Shown here piece by piece: positions 61,318 to 64,000 of a stretch of 64,000 bases of DNA. Location: assembly GCA_900772415.1 (NCBI GenBank), contig CAAHEC010000022.1, positions 1 through 64,000 of the forward strand, written 5' to 3'. Each line of letters begins with the position of its first letter. Within the stretch, counting starts at the first letter, position 1. Both the position numbers and the translations under genes were made by a program. Below the pieces are notes generated by a model, which did no database searches, was not told the origin of the DNA, and saw only the letters and a list, made by a program, of their open reading frames with translations. The stretch is from Bacilli bacterium (GTDB lineage Bacteria > Bacillota_I > Bacilli_A > RF39 > UBA660).

Positions 61318-63379
61318 TATTATCTTCCTTTTCTAAATCATAAACAATTATTGAATCTGATACTTCAAGAATTTTATTTGCATAATCTTTATTTTTTTCT
61401 ATTTCAGTTTCAGTTACTACACTATCTTTAAGCAACAAATACTCTTCTTTTTGAGCATTGTAATACATTTTATCAGTTACCCAATTTCCATTTGGAAAAA
61501 CAACAATATTATTATCTATATTAAAAATATCATGTCCTAAAGCATATTTATAATCAAAATTAAACATATTAGCAAGTGTTGGCATAGCATCATACATACC
61601 CATTACTTTATCAATTCTTTTATTTAAAATTTTATTATTTTTACTATCTTTTGTCCAAATTATAAAAGGAACTTTTCTATTTAATTCATAATTATAATAA
61701 TCTACATCAACATAGTTTTCATTTGAACTATCATAATATTTATTTTCTCCAGATTCTTTACTTGCTTCAAAGTCATAATTATAAAAGTTTTTATATTGTT
61801 TTTTAGCTATTTTAGCATCATGATCACCATATATAACTATAACTGTATTATCTAATAATCCATTTTGATCTAATTCATTAATAAAATCTCCTATTGCAGA
61901 GTCCGCATAATGAACTGACTTAAAATATCTACCAAGTTCACTTCCCTCTAAATAAGGAAGTGACTTTTGAACAGTGTTTCCGTTTTGATCGGTTTCAGTA
62001 TACTTATAGTCAACTGAATAACTTCCATATTTATCTTCATCATCCCAAGGAGTATGATTAGTTAATGTAATTAAAGTTACAAAATAATTATTATTTTTTT
62101 CACTTATGTTTTTTATTTTATTAGTTGCTTGCCTAAAGAATTCTTTATCTGATAAACCCATTCCCATTATTGTATTTGAATCTGTATAATCAAATGAATC
62201 TTTTGCATAAAACTTATTATATCCTAAAGTTTCATGCATAACATTTCTATTCCAAAAAGATGCATTATTAGCGTGCATACTAGCTGTATAATAGCCCTTT
62301 TGTTTTAATAAATTAGGCATAGCTTCGTACGTTCTTTTCCAATAATTCACAAATACCGTACCAGTTGATGCTGGAAGAAGTGAGGTGTTAAAGGTAAATT
62401 CTGTATCACTTGACGTTCCAACGCTTACTTGTGGATAATAATTTGAGAAGAATAAACCTTCTTTTGCAAGTTTATTTAAATTAGGTGTTAATTCTTCATT
62501 ATTAAATGATAAAGTCATATTTTGTGTCATCATACTCTCAGAATGAATAACTATAATATTTTTACCTTCAAATATATTTGTATAAATATTACTTTTAGAG
62601 TTACTTGTATCATTTATCGATTTTTCTTTATAAAAATCTCTTACTGTTTTAGATGCACTATCATATCCAAACATACTTGTAAATTTAGATTCAGTACTCT
62701 TAACTAAGTCGTTTAACTGGTATACATAAATTCCAAATCTTTGTACTAAATATTCTCTATTCCACTGTTTTTTTAGTCTACTATAATCAGACGATTTCAT
62801 CATTATTATAGTTAAAAATATCATAAAAACACTTAAAATTATTGTATTTAAAAACCTTTTTTTACTACGTTCTATAAGTACAACTTTTTGATAATATTTT
62901 TTCTTTTTCAAAATAATATGTATTATTGGAAGTAATATAACTGGTAATATTAATATGACATCCTTAAGTTTTATTAAAGTAGTTACAACAGAACCATCCA
63001 TATCTCCTAAAAATGATGCAGTAGATAAAAGAGAAAACGATGAAAAAGAAATATAATTTTCATAGTAGACTGCATTTACAATACATACAAGAGTCATAAC
63101 AACTGTAAGTGGCATAAGTACTTTAAATTGTTTTTTTGGTTTTAAAAGATAAGCAAAAGCCCCAAATACTAATATAAATGCTAAATCTGATATCATAGCC
63201 TTAAAACTAAATAAATTGCCCATTGTAACAATTCTAAGGAGCCAAGAATTAACTAGGTTAATTAGTACATATGATATAAATAGTACGTTTGTTTTAATAT
63301 ATCTTAAGATACTAATCTCCTTATATCTTATTTTCACTTTATTAACTAATTTTTTAAAGTTATTCTTAATTTTGTTCAT
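61304..63379 (-). CDS. LtaS-family phosphoglycerol transferase
   Basis: 691 residues from the ATG at 63379, with GGAGGT upstream. Five N-terminal membrane helices (about 25-195), then an exported sulfatase-fold domain (about 270-640). NIIVIHSESMM gives the metal-binding Glu, VGTSSDTEFTF the nucleophilic Thr, and YGDHDAK and SMHANNASFW further metal and substrate residues. LtaS polymerises glycerol phosphate onto glycolipid to make lipoteichoic acid. The glycolipid could come from the LafB-like enzyme. Which polymer is made cannot be read from the sequence. Confidence 0.9.
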   Translation of the reverse strand: MNKIKNNFKKLVNKVKIRYKEISILRYIKTNVLFISYVLINLVNSWLLRIVTMGNLFSFKAMISDLAFILVFGAFAYLLKPKKQFKVLMPLTVVMTLVCIVNAVYYENYISFSSFSLLSTASFLGDMDGSVVTTLIKLKDVILILPVILLPIIHIILKKKKYYQKVVLIERSKKRFLNTIILSVFMIFLTIIMMKSSDYSRLKKQWNREYLVQRFGIYVYQLNDLVKSTESKFTSMFGYDSASKTVRDFYKEKSINDTSNSKSNIYTNIFEGKNIIVIHSESMMTQNMTLSFNNEELTPNLNKLAKEGLFFSNYYPQVSVGTSSDTEFTFNTSLLPASTGTVFVNYWKRTYEAMPNLLKQKGYYTASMHANNASFWNRNVMHETLGYNKFYAKDSFDYTDSNTIMGMGLSDKEFFRQATNKIKNISEKNNNYFVTLITLTNHTPWDDEDKYGSYSVDYKYTETDQNGNTVQKSLPYLEGSELGRYFKSVHYADSAIGDFINELDQNGLLDNTVIVIYGDHDAKIAKKQYKNFYNYDFEASKESGENKYYDSSNENYVDVDYYNYELNRKVPFIIWTKDSKNNKILNKRIDKVMGMYDAMPTLANMFNFDYKYALGHDIFNIDNNIVVFPNGNWVTDKMYYNAQKEEYLLLKDSVVTETEIEKNKDYANKILEVSDSIIVYDLEKEDNNEKN

Positions 63380-63412
63380 AACAATTACCTCCATGTATCT
63401 ATATAATTATAA

Positions 63413-63442
63413 CACAAAAAAAGCCTTTTCCTAAAGACTTTT
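63413..63442 (-). terminator. Terminator after the YihY gene
   Basis: The minus-strand stem AAGTCTTT-AGGA-AAAGGCTT (one G-U pair) is followed by TTTTT. Confidence 0.7.
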
Positions 63443-64000
63443 TATTTCCCCCGTTTTTTCTAAATTTAATTTATAATTATTAATTGTCATACCATATACA
63501 AATATATAACTCATCCAATAAATCCAAATCATTAAAATGATTAAGTTAGATAAGTTACCATAGAATTTTGTATAATTTGCAAAATTAGTAACATAAATTG
63601 AATATACAAATGTTGTAACTATCCATATAATAGTTGTTAGCAAAGCCCCTTTATTAACACTTTTACTTGGTATATTAACATTAGGCGCTATTGTATAAAT
63701 AACTTTTATACTAATAAATACCATGATAAATACAAAAGGCCATTTTAAGACATCATAGATTAACAATATATAAGGTGAAACTGACTTATTAACCAATGTA
63801 ACATAGGCAACTAATCTACTACCAATAGACAATACCACCACAATAGTTAATACTAAAAATATAAGTATAATTAGCATTATTATAGCTTTTATTCTAGTTC
63901 TAAAAAAATCTCTTTGTTTTCCATTATAAATTTGTGTTGAAGCGATTATTATAGAATGAGTTGCTTTAGCCGCAACATAAAACGCTGTAATAATGAAGAA
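63431..64000 (-). CDS. YihY/BrkB-family membrane protein (5' end beyond the window)
   Basis: The frame is open from 64000 to 63431, giving 189 C-terminal residues. Upstream of the first internal methionine it continues as FFITAFYVAAKATHSIIIA and NGKQRDFFRTRIKAIIM, typical of YihY (N-x-IYN-R-fi-R-R-kai). Four membrane helices follow, then APNVNIPSKSVNKGALLTTIIW and YGNLSNLIILMIWIYW. YihY proteins are six-helix membrane proteins with no settled function. The end of the protein is normal. Confidence 0.88.
   Translation of the reverse strand, partial: FFIITAFYVAAKATHSIIIASTQIYNGKQRDFFRTRIKAIIMLIILIFLVLTIVVVLSIGSRLVAYVTLVNKSVSPYILLIYDVLKWPFVFIMVFISIKVIYTIAPNVNIPSKSVNKGALLTTIIWIVTTFVYSIYVTNFANYTKFYGNLSNLIILMIWIYWMSYIFVYGMTINNYKLNLEKTGEIKSL

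Noticed and set aside
1..64000. CRISPR arrays, insertion sequences, rRNA or tRNA genes
   Set aside because: No regularly spaced repeats, transposase genes or cloverleaf sequences were noticed on reading; a tRNA scan would be needed to exclude tRNAs formally.

Overview
The window is about 64 kb of very A+T-rich DNA, by eye roughly 25-28% G+C. It comes from a Gram-positive anaerobe of the Bacilli lineage, plausibly an uncultured gut relative of the RF39/Erysipelotrichia-like groups. Four things point there. First, dnaB-dnaI-thrS, rpsP-khpA, ytxG-ytxH and lexA with yneF occur together as in Bacilli. Second, ribonucleotide reduction uses the oxygen-sensitive NrdD/NrdG pair. Third, terminators are intrinsic hairpins and aminoacyl-tRNA synthesis is T-box controlled. 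Fourth, the spore-coat morphogenetic protein CotE and the small sporulation protein Cse60 are present, so the organism is probably a spore former.

Layout. 1-8.8 kb: rpsP-khpA, cotE, a ytxG/ytxH cluster, trmB, dut and nrdD-nrdG, with a divergent Crp-type regulator whose promoter carries a palindrome. 8.8-17.3 kb: threonine T-box, a nucleotidyltransferase-like gene and thrS, then dnaI, dnaB, a short dnaE and rpmB (L28). 17.3-28.9 kb: an orphan prepilin, a SpoVB/MurJ-type flippase, cse60, topoisomerase IV (parE-parC), yneF, and an SOS module in which lexA is divergent from a 47-residue membrane peptide with a LexA box inside its promoter spacer. 28.9-41.8 kb: a type IV secretion locus (VirD4, a lipoprotein, a giant cell-wall hydrolase, VirB4, a separate VirB4-N-like protein, a PrgI/VirB3-like protein, VirB6, two VirB2-like proteins). 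I see no relaxase, integrase or attachment site near it. 41.9-45.5 kb: a thioredoxin-like lipoprotein, uppS, a decayed gene and an AbiE toxin-antitoxin pair. 45.5-48.4 kb: a glycolipid glycosyltransferase, a four-helix membrane protein, a coiled-coil protein and a roughly 585-nt structured noncoding RNA with its own promoter and terminator, my best candidate for an OLE-class RNA. 48.4-64 kb: envelope polysaccharide and wall genes (TagO-like, GtrB-like, GT4, PssD/PssE, LCP ligase, O-antigen-ligase-like protein, LtaS-like synthase, YihY), a DUF1016 nuclease, and an adjacent pair made of a membrane-anchored cohesin-like protein and a dockerin-bearing glucosaminidase.

How it fits together. UppS makes the lipid carrier, TagO-, GtrB-, GT4- and Pss-type enzymes load it, the flippase and Wzy-like protein export or polymerise, LCP attaches the polymer to the wall, and LtaS and the glycolipid glycosyltransferase supply lipoteichoic-type polymers. 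The T4SS has one main promoter at 41.8 kb, an internal attenuator after the first pilin-like gene, and a hydrolase gene downstream of another terminator. The strongest candidates for new biology are the relaxase-less T4SS with its SpoIID-C39-M23 hydrolase, the large noncoding RNA with its membrane-protein neighbour, and the SOS peptide.
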